A DNA stretch of 64,000 nucleotides from Bretschneidera sinensis. Taxonomy: Eukaryota > Streptophyta > Magnoliopsida > Brassicales > Akaniaceae. The notes under the pieces were generated by a model that saw only the letters and a program-made list of their open reading frames with translations, was not told the origin of the DNA and did not search any database. Positions 21,943 to 35,526 of the stretch are shown piece after piece (positions within the stretch are counted from its first letter, which is position 1; each line of letters starts with the position of its first letter). The stretch is from the NCBI GenBank assembly GCA_023935145.1, contig CM043698.1:41627501-41691500 (forward strand), read 5' to 3'. The translations under genes were made by a program, and so were the position numbers.

Positions 21943-23756
21943 ATTTCATTTTTCTTCACCGGTTTAAAGTTGTTTTACTTAATCCAACACAAATATTAAC
22001 ATCAGAAATATACTTGTTTTTTCTGAATAATATGAAAAATTCATTTCATTTTAATTTTATATGGGATGTTGAGATATCAATTTTACTACACCTTATCGTT
22101 TTCTGAATAAGTGTTGAAAGTACTAAAATAGAACAAAGCATCTACATAAATTTTTTTACCATTAGAACTTATAGCTAATAAGTATTAGTTGTACTTCCAA
22201 TGATGATTAGTGAAGCCAGGTAAATAAGTCGTCATATAGAATAAATGTTCAAATTCATTTAATAAACAATTTGGCCCATAGAAAATCAGCAAATTGTATG
22301 CAATCCTCATCCAACGAGTCTTAAGAGTTTACTATTAGGTTTTGTCGTGTTACAAATTAATAGTGTAGATTCTTTACATGAAATTATGAAAAACTTAATT
22401 GTCTATTTACTTCATTTTTCTTCCCAAATTTAAAGTTAGTTCACTCAATCCAGCACATAGATTAACATCATAACCTTGTCATGTTTTGTCTAATTAATAT
22501 GGTAAAATTCATCTGTTTAAATGACTTATTGTACTGAGATATCAATTTATTAGGTTTTGTCATGTTCGAAATGAATGTTGTAGATTCTTCATTGTTTATT
22601 TATTTCATTCTTCTTTGTCGGTTTAAAGTTTTTTTACTCAATCTAGCACACAGATTAACATAAGAAATCTGACTTGTTTTGTTTAATTAATATGAAAAAT
22701 TCATTTCATTTTAGTTTCATATATGATGTTGAGATATCAATTTTACTATATCTTGTTGATTTTTTGAATGAGTGTTGGAAGTTCCTAAGTAGACAAGGCA
22801 TCTACATAAACATCTTTCATCATTAGAACTGACATTTAACAAGTATTAGTTGTGCTTCCAATGATGATTAGTGAAGCGAGATAAATAAGTTATGTCATAT
22901 ATAATAAATAATTTAGTTCATTTGGAAAACAATTTGGCCCACAGAAATCGGAAAATTGTGTGTAATCCTCATCCAAATAGTCTTGTGTAGTTAATATTAG
23001 GTTTTGTTGTGTTCCAAATGAATATTGTATATTTTTTTAATGAAAGTATGAGAAACTTTATTGTCTATTTACTTCATTTTTCTTCACAGATTTAAAGTAC
23101 TTTTACTAATTCCAACAAATAGATTAGTATCATAACCTTGTCATGTTTTGTCTAATTAATATGGTAAAATTCATCTGTTTAAATTACATTTTGTATTAGG
23201 ATATCGATATATTGATTTTGTTTAGGTTTTGTCATGTTCGAAATGAATACCGTAGATTCTTCATTGTCTATTTATTTCATTCTTCTTCATCAGTTTAAAG
23301 TTTTTTTTACTCAATCCAGCACACAAATTAACATCAGAAATCAGACTTATTTTGTTTAATTAATATGGAATATTCATTTCATTTTAGTTTCATATGAGAT
23401 GTTGAGATATCAATTTTACTAAATCTTATCGTTTTTTTAATGTGTTGAAACTCCTTGAATAGACATGGCAACTACAAAAAAAAAATGTCGTTAGAACTAA
23501 CTTCTAATAAGTATTAGTTGTACTTTGAATGATGATTAGTGAAGCTGGGTAAATAAATCATGTTATATAGAATAAATATTTCAGTTCATTTGGTAAATAA
23601 TTTAGCCCATAGAAAATCAGCAAACTGTGTGTAATCTTCATCCAAATAGTCTTATGTGCTTAAAATTAGGTTTTGACGTTTTCCCAATTATAGATTCTTT
23701 AAATGAAATTATGAGCAACTTTATTGTCTATTTACTTCACTTTTCTTCATAGATTT
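21943..23756. repeat. 660-bp tandem array, block 2
   Basis: This AT-rich array has anchors GGTAAAATTCATC at 22501 and 23163 (period 662). Each unit holds two related parts of about 195 and 466 bp, each containing GAGATATCAATTTTA. Other recurrent motifs are AATCCAGCACA, TTAATATGG and TAAGTATTAGTTGTACTT. No coding frame was found. Confidence 0.88.
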
Positions 23757-24048
23757 TGTAAAATTTCACACACAAAAAAGAATTTTCTGAAGAATTGTTT
23801 ATTGAGTGATGATTTTACAATGAACTGAGGCCAACTATTTATAGTAGCTGTGATGAGGTAACATGATAACACCAAACCTCTAACTGATAACACCAAACCT
23901 CTAACTGATAATGATAAAATAAAACTATGATAATCCTAACTATCTGATAATCCTAACACATGATAAATATGAATTATCTAAAAAGAAAAAACTAACCTAA
24001 TATCAAAACAATAATAATAAAGATATAATAACTTGGTTTAATCCTATA
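23757..24048 (-). repeat. 3' LTR of copia element 1
   Basis: This 292-bp LTR starts TGTAAAATTTC. It ends TA where the partner ends CA. It holds a 21-bp direct duplication (23865-23885 and 23886-23906) absent from the other LTR. A purine-rich tract (TTAAGGGGAG on minus) lies just inside it. Confidence 0.93.
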
Positions 24049-24300
24049 TAGCTCCCCTTAAACCAAGTCCTTCATAACTCATCATGCCCAAAGACTTCTT
24101 AAGCTTCTGAAAAGTGTCAACTTTGAGCGGCTTTATGAAGATGTCTGCAACCTGTTCCTCTGAACGGCAATACTCAATCACGATCTCTTTCTCTTTCACC
24201 TAGTCTCATATAAAGTGAAACTTGATATCAATGTGCTTACTTCTACCATGATATACTGGATTCTTGGTTAGGGAAATGGTGGACTTGTTGTCACAGTAGA

Positions 24301-25740
24301 TCACCGTGGGAGCATCCTGTTATGCTTTAACTCAGAAAGCATGCGACGCAGCCACACAGCCTGTGCAGCACCACCAGTAGCTGCAATGTACTCAGCTTCT
24401 GTTGTCGATAGAGCAACCACCTGTTGCTTCTTCGATGACCAAGAAAATACTCCATATCTAAGATGGAACACAAATCCAGAAGTGCTTTTCCTCTTCTCCG
24501 TATCACCTACCCAGTCACTATCTGTATATCCAACAAGCTCGACTTTGTTAGCGGAAGAGTAAAAGATACCATCACCCAGTGTACCTTTCACATATCGCAA
24601 GATATACTTGCCAGCCTGCAAGTGAGATTGCTTCGGAGAGTCCATGAACCTGCTAATAAGCCCAACTCCATAAGAAATATCAGGCCTAGTAGAAGTTAAG
24701 TATCTCAGACTTCTTACTAGCCTCCGAAAGATGGTAGCATCAACTAGCTCACCAGACCCATCCTTCTCCAACTTCAACCTTTCTTCAACTGGAGTCAGCA
24801 TCGGCTTACATCCTTCCATCTTTAACTTTTTCAGCACATCACCAGCATACTTTTTCTGACACACAAAGATACCATCATCTGTCTGAGTCACCTCAATATG
24901 GAGAAAGTAGGACATCAGCCCCAAATCTGTCATCTTGAAATAACCAGTCATTGCACTCTTGAACTCTGCAATCATCTCAGGATTATTACCAGTAATGATC
25001 AGATCATCAATATATAAGCACACAATAAGAATCTCTCAATGGGAATTGGATTTGATTTACAAAGTGTGCTCATAAGGATATCTCTGGAACTAATGCTGGA
25101 TAAAATATGTGTCAATGCATGTATACCACACTCTGGGTGCCTGTTTCAACCCATATAAGGCCTTCTTCAGCCTATAGACCTTATTTTCTTGCCCCTTCTT
25201 TACATACCCCGTAGGTTGCTGTATGTAGACTTCCTCCCCTATCTCCCCATTTAAAAATATGGATTTCACATCCATCTGGAAGATTCTCCAGCGATTCTGT
25301 GCAGTAAGAGACACAATCAAACGAACAATGTCAAGTCTGGCAACAAGAGAAAACACCTCGAAATAATCGTTCCCTGGCCTTTGCTTGTAACCTTTCGTAA
25401 CCAGACGAGCTTTGTAGCGTTCTACCTCACCATTCGGCTTGTATTTTGTCTTATACACCCACTTAACACCAATGGGCTGCTTTCCACCTGGCATATCAGT
25501 AAGCTCCCATGTGTTATTCTTTTCAATCGCACCTATCTCCTTTTCCATTGCTTTCAACCAGCAATCATTACGAGCAGTATCTTCATATGTGATAGGATCA
25601 TAATCTGCAAACAATGTAAATTTCACCAACTTTTCATCTGTTGGATCGTCATCATTACTGAGAACATAATCCTGCAAACGAGCTGGCAACACCCATTCAC
25701 GTTGTGGACGACTAGAAGATTCTACTGGATGTGGCTTCAC
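24301..25740 (-). pseudogene. RT and RNase H of copia element 1
   Basis: The frame 25740-25090 holds the RT N-terminus (WVYKTKYKPNGEVERYKARL, FQMDVKSIFLNG, LKKALYGLKQAPRVWY). The next frame (25023-24301) begins with the catalytic LYIDDLIITGN and ends with RNase H motifs VGYTDSDWVGD and ALSTTEAEYIAATGG. A break near 25030-25090 separates them. Confidence 0.93.
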
Positions 25741-25860
25741 TGGGGATGGTTAAACCACTGGGGTCGGAATCGGATTCTCTTTGGGATGACTGTCAGTCTC
25801 ATCCAGGTCGATATCAATGTCTGAAGAGCTCCCCTTACCGCAAGACCAATCCTAGCATCC

Positions 25861-27223
25861 CTACTCATCGAAGGTAACATCCCTACTGACAATCACCTTT
25901 TCAGTCACTAGATTATAAAGTTTATAACCCTTTGTTACCTGACTGTAGCCGATGAAGATGCACTTTTCTGCCTTATCATCAAGCTTCTTTCTTAAATCAT
26001 CAGGTACATGAGCATAGGCAATACACCCAAACACTCGTAAGTGTTCAATGTTGGGTTTGAGTTGAGTCCAGGCTTCCTGAGGAGTCTTTCCAAGAACACT
26101 ACTGGTGGGACATCTATTCAACAGATAGAACGCACAAGCAACTGCATCACCCCAAAAACCTTTGGGCAGTTTCTTCAAGTGTAACATACACTTGACCATG
26201 TCTATGACTATTCTATTCTTCCTCTCTGCTACACCATTCTGCTGAGGAGTATATCTCGCTGTCAACTAATGATTGATGCCATGTTTTTGCAAGAAACTAT
26301 CACAGATAACATATTCTGTCCCCCGATCTGTTCTCAGAGTCTTGATAGACCTTTCACTCTGATTCTCCACCAATGCCTTAAATCTCTTGAAGGCATCACA
26401 AGCATCTGAATTCTGCTGCAAAAAATACACCCAAGCCTTCCTGCTGAAGTCATCAATAAAGGTAATAAAATACCTATATCCCCCATTCGACGGAGTCTCC
26501 ATAGAGCATAGGTCTGAGTGCACTAGCTCCAATGGCCGACTAGCTCTCTACGTCTTCTTTGTAGGAAATGGGTCTCTGTGCTTCTTTCCCACAACACATA
26601 TCTCGTATACCTTATTAGAAGGATCAATGACCGGCAATCCTGAAACCATATTCCTTGAAGAAAGTAGCTTCAGACTTCCAAAGTTCACATGGTCAAACTG
26701 CATATACCATAACCAACTTCCATATCTGATTAAAGAACTAAAGCATGGTAAAATGTCACTGTTAATATGCAGCGGAAACAAACGATTTGATGAAATATTT
26801 ACCTTTGCTATCAAACCCTTCTGTGCATCCTTGATGGTGCATACCCCTCTACAGATCCGCATACCATACCCCTTCTCTGAAAGTTGCCCCATACTCAACA
26901 GATTTTGATGCAGACTCTGGACAAACAATACCTCTGATATGGTATTCTTGGATCCATCTTTTAGAGAGATTAATATTTTTTCCTTCCCCATCACTGGCAC
27001 CTTTGAGCTATTCCCAAACTTCACTTCTGAAGTAAATGTCTCATTCAAATCTAAGAACATTTTTTTTCTACCACACATGTGGTTGCTGCAACCTGTATCC
27101 AGAAACCATTTGTACTTGACATCGTCCACTGCTACACTACACACTAGTAGCAATGTTTCTGAATTGTCTCCATCTTCTGCAACATTTGCCTGGAAATTTT
27201 TAGATTTGCACTCATTCTTGTAG
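25861..27223 (-). pseudogene. protease and integrase of copia element 1
   Basis: The frame 27153-26548 holds the protease site FLDTGCSNHMCG and a pre-integrase zinc region, where the usual WH is WY (WYMQFDHVNFG). The core runs on in frames 26532-26266 and 26265-25861 with acidic sites LVHSDLCS, LRTDRGTEY and QQNGVAERKN. Two in-frame stops break it. Confidence 0.92.
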
Positions 27224-27229
27224 TGGCCA

Positions 27230-28042
27230 TATCTTTTGCATCTGAAACACTGAATCTAAGATTTATTCTTCTGAATAGTGTTATTGCCTCTTCCGCCTTT
27301 TGCCTGGCTAGATCTGGAAGCACTTCTCCTCCAATTTTACGAGTTCTGACCCTTCTAGCTTGCCTCAGAATTCTTCCGGGTCTCTACTTTGTCTTTCTTA
27401 AGACTCAACTAGCTCTACAAAGCTTCCTTCACCTCGATCTCAGGACTTCTTATCCAATTGTTGTTCGTGGGCTTGGAGTGAGCCCATCAACTCATCCAAC
27501 GTCATCTCCTCGAGATCTTTAGACTTCTCGATGGCAGTCACCTTGTACTCAAACTTCTCAGTCAGTGTTCGAAGAATCTTCTCCATGATCTGAACATCTG
27601 AAATTGTCTCACCATTAAACTTCATCTGATTAACAAGTGCCAATGTCCGTGAGCAGTAATCTGCTACCTTCTTCGTTTTCTTCTTCTGGAGAAGCTCTAA
27701 CTATCTCCGCATGGTCTGCAAGTGGACTTTCTTCACCTTTTCTGCTCCCTTTTATGTGTTCATCAGAGTATCCCACGCCCGTTTTGCTGATGTTGTATGT
27801 ACGATTTTCTCGAAAATCACCGGATCCAGCGATTGATTAATGAAAAACTTCACCTTCAAATCCTTCCTGGTTGTTGCAGCATCTGCTGGCCCAACAATAC
27901 CGTCGGAAACAACAGTCCACAACTCCTGGTATTCAAACAATAGTTGCATCTGGACCCTCCAATACTCAAAATTGGTTTTTCCGTCAAATTTTGGTATTTG
28001 TGGTTGTATTGTGTTATTATTATTATTGTTAAGGGCGACCAT
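27230..28042 (-). pseudogene. gag of copia element 1
   Basis: It starts at a true ATG (28042-28040) with an Asn-rich leader and the copia gag motif KFDGKTNFEYWRVQMQLL. It breaks near 27750 and resumes at 27643-27440 (FNGETISDVQIMEKILRTL). A zinc knuckle with CFRCKRYGHYKNEC lies near 27250. Confidence 0.88.
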
Positions 28043-28493
28043 TGTAATTTGCCAAAAACAATAATAATAATAAAAAGAAAAAAAAACGTGAACAAATCAG
28101 TATATCAGCAAAACAAAAAACCAAAGCGCACCAAACTTTAAACACACCAGACCTTTCAGGTTCTTCACGCCAATGGTCACGGGTTCGCTACAAGTCACGA
28201 TTTCGGTGACTTTCTCAGTTGAAGAAAACGTATTCCGATCAAGCAAGGTACGGCCAACAACCTCTGCTGGTCAACTATAACCAACGATCGTCGGATCTGG
28301 TTGGCACTGTCTGCACCTTCTGGTGTGGGTGGTGTCGTTTCACTTTCCGACGGCGCTTGGGTTGCGTGGAGGTCTGCCCGGTGTCGCTGACTGCTGCTCC
28401 GAACTCCTGGGTCCTCAACTCCTGGATCCGCCTACCACTCCTGGATTCTGAACTCTTTAATCTTACCTTACTGCCTTCCAAGCCTCAAACCAT

Positions 28494-28505
28494 GCTCTGA
28501 TACCA
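28494..28505 (-). other. primer binding site of copia element 1 (tRNA-iMet)
   Basis: The minus strand reads TGGTATCAGAGC, the standard complement of the initiator tRNA-Met 3' end, two bases inside the 5' LTR. Confidence 0.9.
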
Positions 28506-28507
28506 AA

Positions 28508-28778
28508 TGTAAAATTTTACACACAAAAAAGAATTTTCTGAAGAACTGTTTATTGAATGATGATTTTACAATGAACTGAGGCCAACTATTTATAGTAGCT
28601 GTGATGAGGTAACATGATAACATCAAACCTCTAACTGATAATGACAAAATAAAACTATGATAATCCTAACTATCTGATAATCCTAACACATGATAAATAG
28701 GAATTATCTAAAAAGATAAATCCAACCTAATATCAAAACAATAATAATAAAAATATAATAACTTGGTTTAATCCTACA
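28508..28778 (-). repeat. 5' LTR of copia element 1
   Basis: This 271-bp LTR starts TGTAAAATTTT and ends CCTACA. A minus-strand TATAAATAG-like promoter motif lies in its middle part. Confidence 0.93.
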
Positions 28779-29164
28779 GATTTAAAGTTATTTCACTTGA
28801 TCCAGCATATAGATTAGCATCATAACTTTGTCATGTCTTATCTAATTAATATGGTAAAATTCATCCATTTAAATGACAGATTGTAATGAGATATCAATTT
28901 TATTAAGTTTTATCATGTTCAAAAAGTTATTTGTAGATTCTTCAATATCTATTTATTTTATTTTTTCTTATCGGTTTAAATTTTTTTTACTCAGTCCAGC
29001 ACACAGATTAACATCATAAATATGATCTGTTTTGTCTGATTAATATGGAAAATTCATTTCATTTTAGTTTCATATGAGATGATGAGATATCAATTTTACT
29101 ATATTTTGTCTTTTTTTCTTTTAATGAGTGTTGAAAGTCCCTAAATGGAACAAGGCATCTGCAA

Positions 29165-29214
<50 letters not shown>

Positions 29215-30412
29215 TTAGTTGTACTTCCAACGATGATTAGTGAAACCGGGTAAATAAGTCCTGTCATATAGAATAAATATTTATGTTCATTTGGTAAACA
29301 ATTGGTCCACAGAAAATCAGCAAACTATGTGTAATCCTCATCCAAGTAGTTTTATGTATTTAATATTAGGTTTTGCCATGTTCTAAATGAATACGGCAGA
29401 TTCATTAAATGAAATTATGAGAAACTTTATTGTCTATTTACTTCATTTTCTTCACAAATTTAAAGTTATTTTACTCAATCCAGCACATAGATTAACATTT
29501 AACTCTATCATGTTTTGTCTAATTTATATGGTAAAATTCATCCGTTTAAATGCCAGACTGTCTTGAGATATCAATTTTATTAGGTTTTGTCGTGTTCGAA
29601 ATGAATACTATAGATTCTTCATTGTCTGTTTATTTCATGTTTCCTCACCGGTTTAAAGTTTTTTTTACTCAATCCAACACACAGATTAAGATCAGAAATT
29701 TGACATGTTTTATCTGTTTAATATGGAAAATCTATTTCATTTTAGTTTCATATGGGATTTTGAGATATCTATTTTACCATACCTTATTGTTTTTTGAATG
29801 AGTGTTGAAAATCATTAAATAGAGCAAGACATGTACATAAATTCGATTGTCATTGTAATTGACATGCAATAAGTATTAGTTATACTTCCAATAATGATTA
29901 ATGAAGCTAGATAAATAAGTTGTGTCATATAGAATAAATCTTTCATTTCATCTAGAAAACGATATGGTCAAGTAAACAATAAATTGTATGTGATTCTCAT
30001 CTAAATAGTCTTATATGCTCAATATTAGGCTTTGTCATGTTTCAAGTGAAATTTATAGATTCTTTAAATTAATTTAAGTGAAATTTTATTGTCTATTTAC
30101 TTCATTTTTCTTCACAGATTCAAAGTTATTTCACTAACTTTATAATATAGATTAACATCATAACTTTATCCTGTTTTGACTTATTAGTATGGAAAATTAA
30201 TTTCATTTTAATTTCCTAAGGATGTTGATATATCCATTTTATTACACTTTGCCGTTTTTTGAATGAGTGTTGAAAATTCTTAAATAGAGCAAGGCATCTA
30301 CATAAATTTTATTACCGTTGTAACTTAAAGTAATAAGTATTAGTTGTACTTCCAATGACGATCAATGAAGATAATAAGTCATATCATATAGAATAAATCT
30401 TTCATTCCATAC
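28779..30412. repeat. 660-bp tandem array, block 3
   Basis: Anchors lie at 28853, 29530 (period 677) and, as a variant, 30191 (period 661). The unit is interrupted by an (AT)n tract at 29169-29211. The block ends at the outer copia insertion. Confidence 0.85.
29169..29211. repeat. (AT)n microsatellite inside the array
   Basis: About 21 AT dinucleotides replace unit sequence between the CAAGGCATCT and TATTAGTTGTAC motifs. Confidence 0.95.
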
Positions 30413-30799
30413 TGCAAAATAGTTTCGCAGCGGAATATCAAGTACTTACCGATTCGACCTAAAATCTTGTAATATTTAGTCTCCTCTCCGATTCTTACAC
30501 TTCAATCTCACTGGAGGTCGGACGTGAAATCACAATGAAATAAATCACGTTCTTGTCACAACCCAAGAACCTTTATATCTCTCTAAAATAAGAAGATAAA
30601 AACTTCTCTCTCTAAAATTAGATTTTCCAACAGCCTTTTCTCTCTTACATCTACATATATTTATACTACAAAGTGGGTTGGTTAATTTCAGGTAAATAAC
30701 CAAGAGATGCATGGTTTCATCCATGTCTCTTGGTTCATACTTAAACAAGCGGTTGGGGTCACCCATCATGGGTGGCTAACCTGGCCCAAATTTCCTACA
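30413..30799 (-). repeat. 3' LTR of the outer copia element
   Basis: This 387-bp LTR starts TGCAAAATAGTTTCGCAG and ends TTCCTACA. A purine-rich GAGTAGGAGA (minus strand) lies just inside it. Confidence 0.88.
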
Positions 30800-30809
30800 T
30801 CTCCTACTC

Positions 30810-33800
30810 ATACGTGATGGGCTCGACATCGCCCAATAGATAGAGATAGAGAAAATCTCAACATCAAATTTCATTTGGAGAACTTTATACTGGCAAATGG
30901 GTCCTGTGACCTGTGAGTACACCTACACTTGGGAGCTCAATACTATGCACATGTTAGGGATACATAGCGGCTTCAACCCTAAATAAACAAAAATAAATTT
31001 GAAAAGTGTCTCGTTATGCCCCAGATTTATTTTATTACATCAGCCATAGCATACTTAATCCCTCAAAGACTATGCTAGACTTTTCTTTCCTCACCATGTA
31101 TCCACAATTATGTCCAAGATTCAATAAAGCAACATAATTGGTCGACCTATGAATACATGTGGTGGATGTAAACAAAAACAGTCTTCCTTTCGCACTCATA
31201 TCTATCTGTTTCAGACTAACTGTTTTCCTAGATATGTCCTATAAGGCTAATTATTTCATTACCGTCGGAAACATGCTAAAGTAGCAAACATCAGCATGTC
31301 CCTTTGAGAACATAGTAGAAAGTCACATAGGGCACTAGCTGAGTCTTTTAATTTACATAAGCCTCTAGATCTCACACAGTGAGGACACATGGATTGATTC
31401 ACTCACTCAGTTCCCTTTAAGGTCGTACTAAGCACATGTAGTATGAAATACATGCTATAGTGGTTTACACTTTCTTGATAAGAGTGTATGTCCTTTTAAA
31501 TTGCATACCACTATACGAATCTTAGCTTAGTCGTAATCTATTAGCTCGAGTTCTTTATTAGCTCATTCCTTTGAGCACCTTAATAAGTACTCGTATCCAG
31601 ATTCCATCCAAGTTTTTATGATCGTGGGATGATCATAATTAGTCTAAGTTTTTAAGCTTTAGCTCAAGACCTCATCTTAACTCTAGTCAATGCGACTTTT
31701 AATAAGGCATATTGTTTATGAATTCATCACATTCATTATATACTTGTCTCGCTTTCATTAGCATCAAAATAGTATACCAAGTCTCATCTCAACTCACTAT
31801 CTTAGCACCTAAGGTGATCGCTAGTGTGAGAGAGCCAACCTTTTCTTGGTGACATACTTTCATATATGTGTGTGTTTGTGCTAGTGTCAACATGTATAAA
31901 ACATCCAACGTGTCTAAAATACACGGAATACTAAATGAATTAATATACCAGTAAATATATTTTTATTTAACTAATACACATACCTAAAGTTTTTAATGTA
32001 AGGTAAAAACATACCTCTAGAAATAAATTTAACTCAGTTATCTAATGCGCAAATATATACTATTGGACCACTTTCTTTTGATAAACATTGTCTCTAATGT
32101 AAGTTATTCTTATAATTAACATATTTGGTCCTACCAAGATATTAAGAATCTAACATATAAGTAATATCAACTTGACTATCAAAGTTAACCGTCACTAATT
32201 CCAAGACATTAGCAACAACTTCTAGGTTTTCAAAGAACCTCTTAAGCTATTCTACCTTTTGCATTGTACTAGAACAATCTATGATCTCAGCCTCTATGTC
32301 TAGTTACTTTCAGTGCTCTTAGGTATATGTGAATCCCTATTGACCATTATCTAACATGTCTTCCCATTTACAACTATTCATTAGCTCCAAGACTTAGCAA
32401 ATATCAGATATAGTGTGCCTCCGACATACAATAGGCTTTCACAAGTACTGAAGTAGGAAGCTCTTCAAATTTCTTTCTTCTTTTATGGAGTTTCATATAT
32501 AATTCAAGGTTTAGGCCTTCGTCTTTGTATATAAGGTGTTTACTGGATTGCTATTATATAAACTGAACCTTTTTAAGAATCTTCTTAGTGTAAGGCTCTT
32601 GTGATAGAGTTAAGAGATTCCGTGAATGATCTATATAGATCTTTAAATCAAGTACATAATTAGCTTCTCCCAAACCCTGCATTTTAAATTTGAAACAACA
32701 ACCATTCTTAAATGGTGACAACCTCCTTATCTTTCTAGCCACTAAATTATCAACACAGAATAATAAATTTCCAAAATTTATCATTGAACCTTTACATACA
32801 TACAGTGATCCTCATCGATCATGCAAACTCATAAATTTTTATAACTCGATAAAATCTCAAATATCACTGTCTGGATGAATACTTTAGGCCATATACAAAA
32901 CATTAGAGATTGCATACTTAGCACTATTGGCCTTTTAATACAAAAACTATGAGTAGTTTCATGTAGATTTAGTCATCCAGTTCTCCATTTAGAAATGTAA
33001 GCTTAATTTCCATCTGGTGCTTTCATAAGCTCAAACTTGTGATGATAACTAGAATGGGGTGAATAGAGATAAACCTCACAAGTTACACCCTCTTGTAGGA
33101 TATAGTCTTTTGCCACTAAACATGCCTTCTACCTCTCAATAAACTCATTCATCTATCTCTTTGCGAATGATCTTGAGAACTCACTTGTTCTCATTTACTC
33201 TGCAATGGTTAAGAGCTTGACCAAGTCCCAGACAATGTTAGTTTTCTTTAAACTCCAAAATTTCCTCCATTTTTTTAATTCATTTTATTTTCTAGGGATG
33301 ATCTCAAAAACTTATCTCTTAAGCTCACATAAAAAACAAATGACCATTTTTTTTTTCAGTTGCTACCACGCAACTATGATTCTAGACGTAAACTTCAAAC
33401 ATACCTCAAATAGAATCACGAATAGGTGTATCTCTCTCACTAGGTTGATAAGGTTTGGGAATAAACTTGTTAACCTCATCTTATTGATTGGATACGCTAA
33501 CATGATTAGGATCTTTCATCTCATAGAGCAAAAAGAAACTTATCGATCTAACCCTATTTGAGAAAAAATCGATTTGTAGGACATTACTTCTATCAAATTC
33601 TAATTGCTTATTTATCAATAAAAAATCTCTTTGGAGTGTTCTCAGTATCTATTAAAGATACTCTTCTATGTTTTGACCCTAGATTTCCAAACTTATGAGA
33701 ATGGTCATGAACACAAGGAATTAACCCTTAAGGTCATCAATCGACTTAGAGCATGTATCAAACTCATTCATAGTCAATTATATAGAAGTAACTGATAGAA

Positions 33801-34660
33801 ATGGTATGTGGTTAAGTATATAGACAACAATTAACAAGGAATCTCATGAGAGAAGGTTTGCACCAATAACTTAACCATTTATAACAGTGTCATATCCTAT
33901 ATCTCTCTGTAACAACGTTTTGTTGCGAAATTTTTTTAAGGAACGAACAATTCTTTTCTAAAACCCTTTCAAAAATGTCCTAAATCAATTCTTTGGACCA
34001 CAAAATTCTAAATGAATTACTAACAATGAGATCTTAGTTCTAAGTTCTATATCAAATGGTTCTTAGTTGTTTTATTAGCTAGACAAAGTTCACATGTAGG
34101 CAATAATAAAACTAATGAGTGAGCCTAATGTGCTTTCACTAGTCAAGCCATTTAATTATTTCAAACCCAATGTGATCTAGTCTAGCTTGTGAAATAGTTT
34201 CACATCAACAATTTACACAAAAAAGAGATGCAATTAAATAAAAATAAAAAAACCACCACAATTCTGATTATATTACAAAACACAAACCAAATATAAGTAT
34301 TTTGGAACCATTTAATACATCAACACAACAAAGAAGTCCATTTTTTACAATACATCAACCCTGCACCAAAGCAAATGACATTAAAAATAGACTTAGAAAG
34401 ACTAAACACAAAAACTAACTTCGTCAAATTAAAGTACATATAGACATTAGTAGGACTCAGGTTTGACCACCAGTCAACCTTAGCTGATAGGTGTCAAAAA
34501 CCTTGTCTTTAACTCTTAAGTAGCTCCTCACATGTATCCAACATGTGTTTTGTCAAATTTAACGGTACCCCACAATGCTCCCTGTTCTCCAACTATACAA
34601 CATGCCCTTCCTGATTCTACTATTCATAAATTTTGAGATTCAGTAAGAACCGCATAGCTA
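30810..34660 (-). pseudogene. decayed pol region of the outer copia element
   Basis: Only the end of the RT is readable: 32784-32554 on the minus strand gives FKMQGLGEANYVLDLKIY and LTLSQEPYTKKILKK. The rest is stop-rich and AT-biased. I could not place integrase or protease with confidence. Confidence 0.6.
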
Positions 34661-34665
34661 GAAAT

Positions 34666-35526
34666 TTAAGCATTAACCAAAGAAATAAAATAAGGTAATA
34701 CCTTTTTCAATCCAGTACAATCACGAGCAAAATGACCCAACTCACCACAGTTGTAACAACTCATTTTGGTCTTGTCCTTCTTACTACCGTGCTTATCCCT
34801 CTTGTGCTTCTTGGTTTTCTTGGGTGCCAGAACATTCTCTTTACCTTTCTCATGCTTCAGGTCTAAAGCCTTACATAAGTTGAATTCAGCAACGCAAGCT
34901 TGATCTGAATATTTAGCAGCCTCAAAGTGTTCATCTTCAAGTTTCAAGTGATGCAAAATGTCATCTAAACTTTTAAGTTTCTCATTACGCATCATTTCAG
35001 CTTTTATGTGCTCATATTCCTTAGGCAAAGACTGAATTACTGCATGAACCTCTTGTTCATCAGTTAAGGGGTAACCTTCAGCTTTAAGTGCCTTTATTAT
35101 GTTTGACATCTTAATAAGGTGTTGCCTCATTGAATGATCTAGGCACTTCTTATAAGTGCAAAATTTCCCGATAAGACACCTCAATTCGGTATAGAAACCC
35201 CCGTATTTCATTTTCACGGCAACCAAGATTTTTCGAGCAGTTTCATAATTCACATGCTCATATGCAAGATCATCTTGCATATTACTCACCATCACCATGC
35301 GAGCAATGCTATCATTTCTTTTCTATGATGCATAAGCCTCATGATCTCTATCACTATGAGTAGAAGTTCCTCACTCAAGTTCACTCATGGTGTAGTTGAT
35401 GACTTCTTTAATAGCTAGTGTTTCAAGGATGCACTGAACATTTTGGTGCCAAACTTCAAAGTTTTCACCATTCAGTTTTCATCCTCATCTAACTCAGCCT
35501 TTACAGTATTAGGATTCGAAGCCATG
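34666..35526 (-). pseudogene. gag of the outer copia element
   Basis: The ATG at 35526 gives MASNPNTVKAELDEDEN before an early stop. A long open piece (35298-34666) then holds the gag domain (ALKAEGYPLTDEQEVHAVIQ, SLDDILHHLKLEDEH), a Lys-rich stretch and a zinc knuckle CYNCGELGHFARDC. It is the best-preserved part of this old element. Confidence 0.85.

Larger units (their letters stand above)
23757..28778 (-). mobile_element. Ty1/copia LTR retrotransposon, degraded
   Basis: The element is 5022 bp with a perfect target duplication GATTT (23752-23756 and 28779-28783). On the minus strand the order is gag, protease, integrase, RT, RNase H, the copia order. The primer site matches initiator tRNA-Met. 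The LTRs differ at 11 of 271 aligned sites by my count (about 4%), plus one 21-bp duplication. Only a few stops separate the coding pieces, so it is fairly young but inactive. Removing it with one target copy restores the 660-bp array spacing (663). Confidence 0.95.
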